NCBI GenBank assembly: GCA_017964755.1
Contig: JAGCRI010000036.1
Span: 1 to 16,092 of the forward strand
Origin: Bacteroidales bacterium
GTDB taxonomy: Bacteria; Bacteroidota; Bacteroidia; Bacteroidales; WCHB1-69
DNA length: 16,092 nt
Direction: 5' to 3'
The notes beneath the pieces were generated by a model. The model was not told where the DNA came from. It saw only the letters and a program-made list of their open reading frames with translations, and searched no databases. The position numbers and the translations under genes were made by a program. Of the stretch, positions 14,456 through 16,092 are shown piece by piece; the first letter of the stretch is position 1; each line of letters begins with the position of its first letter.

Positions 14456-16092
14456 ATGAAACTTAAATTGCAGATTATGGTTTTGCTGTTCTGTTTGTCG
14501 CTACCCGCCTGCCAGCGCCGTACAGCTGTTAAAGGCGAACTTGCTGAAGATGAAAGCTTTGAGTTCGTGGTTGACCGCTTTGCCGATATTGAAATTATGC
14601 GCTATAAGGTTGATGACTGGGAAGACCTCTCTTTGCGTCAGAAAGAACTCGTTTATTATCTGAGTGAGGCTGCACTGTGTGGCCGCGACATTATTTTTGC
14701 CCAAAATTGTAAATACAACCTCACTGTTAAGACCACTCTCGAAAATATCGTTTCCACCTATAACGGTGAGCGCGACTGCCCCGAATGGCTTGACTTTATG
14801 GTTTATGTGAAAAGGTTCTGGTTCTCGAACGGTTTTCATCATCATTATTCAAATGACAAGTTTTTCCCTGATGTTGACAAATCTTACTTCAAGCAGCTGA
14901 TTCTCAATTCGGCTGAGTCTGATTTTCCGTTTGAGGAGGGTGAAGATATATCGCACTTTGTGGACAGAGTAACTGAAATTGTGTACAGCAAGGCTATTGC
15001 TCCTATCAAAGTATGTCAGAATCCGCAAAAGGATCTTGTTACCAATTCGGCGGTGAACTTTTATGAGAATGTTACCCAGAAGGAGGCTGACAAGTTTTAT
15101 GCACAGTTGCGAAAAAACGACGCTGGCGCGAATCCTGCGGAGCCGCTTTCTTACGGATTGAACAGCAGGCTTGTGAAAAACGGGAAGGGTGAGATTGTGG
15201 AACAGCCATATAAAATTGGGGGACTTTACAGCGCCGCTATCGAGAAAATAGTATTCTGGCTCCAGAAGGCTGCAGAGGTGGCAGAAAATGATGCACAGAA
15301 AGCCCATATCGAAAAGCTGATTGATTATTACCGCACCGGCGACCTGAAGACTTGGGACGAATATAATGTGCTCTGGGTGCAGGATACTGAGTCGCATATC
15401 GATTATGTCAACGGTTTTATAGAGGTTTATGACGACCCGCTTGGACAAAAGGCTACTTGGGAGGCTGTGGTCAACTATAAAGACCTTGTGAACAACCGCC
15501 GCACAGAGATCATAAGCAAGAACGCCCAATGGTTTGAGGATAATTCGCCTATTGACCGTATCTTTAAGAAAAAAAAGGTGAAAGGCGTTGAGGCTAAAGT
15601 TATTACGGTTGCGCAACTTGGAGGGGCAAACTATCCGGCAACACCTATCGGCATTAACCTGCCTAATGCCAACTGGATTCGCAAACAGTACGGCTCAAAG
15701 TCGGTGACAATGGAGAACATTATGTACGCGTATGCGCAAGCGAAGCTGAAGAACGGTACGATACAAGAGTTCTACTATTCTGATGATGAAATTGAGGCTG
15801 CAAAGAAATATGGTTATGTGACTGACAATCTGCAAGTTGATCTTCATGAATGTCTGGGACACGGCTCCGGTCAGATGCTCCCCGGCGTGAATGACGATAT
15901 GCTGAAAAATTACCATTCGGTGATTGAGGAGACCCGCGCTGATCTTTTCTCCCTTTATTATATTGCTGATAAAAAAATTGTTGAACTCACACTTCTTCCC
16001 GATACTTCGGCTTATAAAACCTGCTATTATAAATATATTGTAAACGCTATGATGTTGCAGCTGAACCGTCTTGAAAAGGGAGCTCAGATTAC
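14456..16092 (+). CDS. Dipeptidyl peptidase III (family M49), lipoprotein-type, C-terminus cut by window edge
   Basis: DPP III is a zinc exopeptidase that removes dipeptides from the N-terminus of oligopeptides. The frame is open from ATG 14456 to the right edge (545 residues visible; relatives have about 675). The zinc and catalytic motif is HECLGH (464-469), followed by GSGQMLPGV. The second ligand motif is EETRAD (491-496), with E492 the likely third zinc ligand, 28 residues after H464 as in the Bacteroides enzyme. The N-terminus MKLKLQIMVLLFCLSLPACQ is a lipoprotein signal peptide with lipobox LPAC (C19), so the enzyme is probably anchored in the envelope. Proline at the -2 place of the lipobox is less usual. 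It follows a terminator and has no visible -7 box in the 81-bp gap. Confidence 0.95.
   Translation, partial: MKLKLQIMVLLFCLSLPACQRRTAVKGELAEDESFEFVVDRFADIEIMRYKVDDWEDLSLRQKELVYYLSEAALCGRDIIFAQNCKYNLTVKTTLENIVSTYNGERDCPEWLDFMVYVKRFWFSNGFHHHYSNDKFFPDVDKSYFKQLILNSAESDFPFEEGEDISHFVDRVTEIVYSKAIAPIKVCQNPQKDLVTNSAVNFYENVTQKEADKFYAQLRKNDAGANPAEPLSYGLNSRLVKNGKGEIVEQPYKIGGLYSAAIEKIVFWLQKAAEVAENDAQKAHIEKLIDYYRTGDLKTWDEYNVLWVQDTESHIDYVNGFIEVYDDPLGQKATWEAVVNYKDLVNNRRTEIISKNAQWFEDNSPIDRIFKKKKVKGVEAKVITVAQLGGANYPATPIGINLPNANWIRKQYGSKSVTMENIMYAYAQAKLKNGTIQEFYYSDDEIEAAKKYGYVTDNLQVDLHECLGHGSGQMLPGVNDDMLKNYHSVIEETRADLFSLYYIADKKIVELTLLPDTSAYKTCYYKYIVNAMMLQLNRLEKGAQI

Noticed and set aside
14501..15916. Three minus-strand reading frames at the right end (114, 255 and 73 codons)
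   Set aside because: They are antisense to the dipeptidyl peptidase III frame, which is continuous from 14456 to the edge and carries HECLGH and EETRAD.
1..16092. CRISPR arrays, insertion sequences, tRNA or rRNA genes, phage or defence genes
   Set aside because: No regular direct repeats, transposase motifs, cloverleaf sequences or related protein motifs were seen by eye on either strand.

Overview
The window looks like chromosomal core DNA from a member of the Bacteroidota, probably Bacteroidales. Three lines of evidence agree: (i) the clearest promoter elements have the Bacteroidetes -7 form TAnnTTTG, and three copies read TATTTTTGCA; (ii) start codons lack obvious Shine-Dalgarno sequences and sit in AT-rich leaders; (iii) the gene content fits, with GT3-type glycogen synthase, DUF3417-type alpha-glucan phosphorylase, meso-diaminopimelate dehydrogenase, an efp/lpxD-like pair and an M49 dipeptidyl peptidase III. 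I see no insertion sequences, phage genes, CRISPR arrays, tRNAs or rRNAs.

Layout. From 1 to 5387 a minus-strand cluster reads gyrA, two tandem exported TPR proteins, then the start of rimO, which is cut by the left edge. The gaps are 32, 38 and 18 bp, so it is probably one operon. Upstream, a 216-bp gap holds a strong intrinsic terminator for the next minus-strand gene. That gene (5604-9848) is very large and fuses a eukaryotic-type glycogen synthase (GT3) to a glycogen/alpha-glucan phosphorylase (GT35). It is divergent from a polytopic membrane protein (9933-11714, GT-C glycosyltransferase-like), and the two promoters overlap within about 35 bp. This converges on ddh (11733-12593, minus). 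A 212-bp AT-rich gap with two divergent -7 boxes separates ddh from efp and an lpxD-like acyltransferase (12806-14374, plus), which end at a clear terminator. The last gene is a lipoprotein-type dipeptidyl peptidase III (14456 to the right edge), truncated by the window.

Functions. The genes are mostly housekeeping: DNA topology (gyrA), ribosome modification and translation (rimO, efp), glycogen storage and mobilisation (the fusion), cell-wall precursor and lysine synthesis (ddh), outer-membrane lipid A or a related acylation (lpxD-like), and peptide degradation in the envelope (DPP III). I found no convincing new defence or mobile system. The points most worth a second look are the synthase-phosphorylase fusion, a Ddh whose usual NADP-binding arginines appear replaced, an LpxD homologue with an altered second histidine site, and the paired TPR genes locked between gyrA and rimO. 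Two start sites were moved from TTG codons inside promoter DNA to downstream ATGs.
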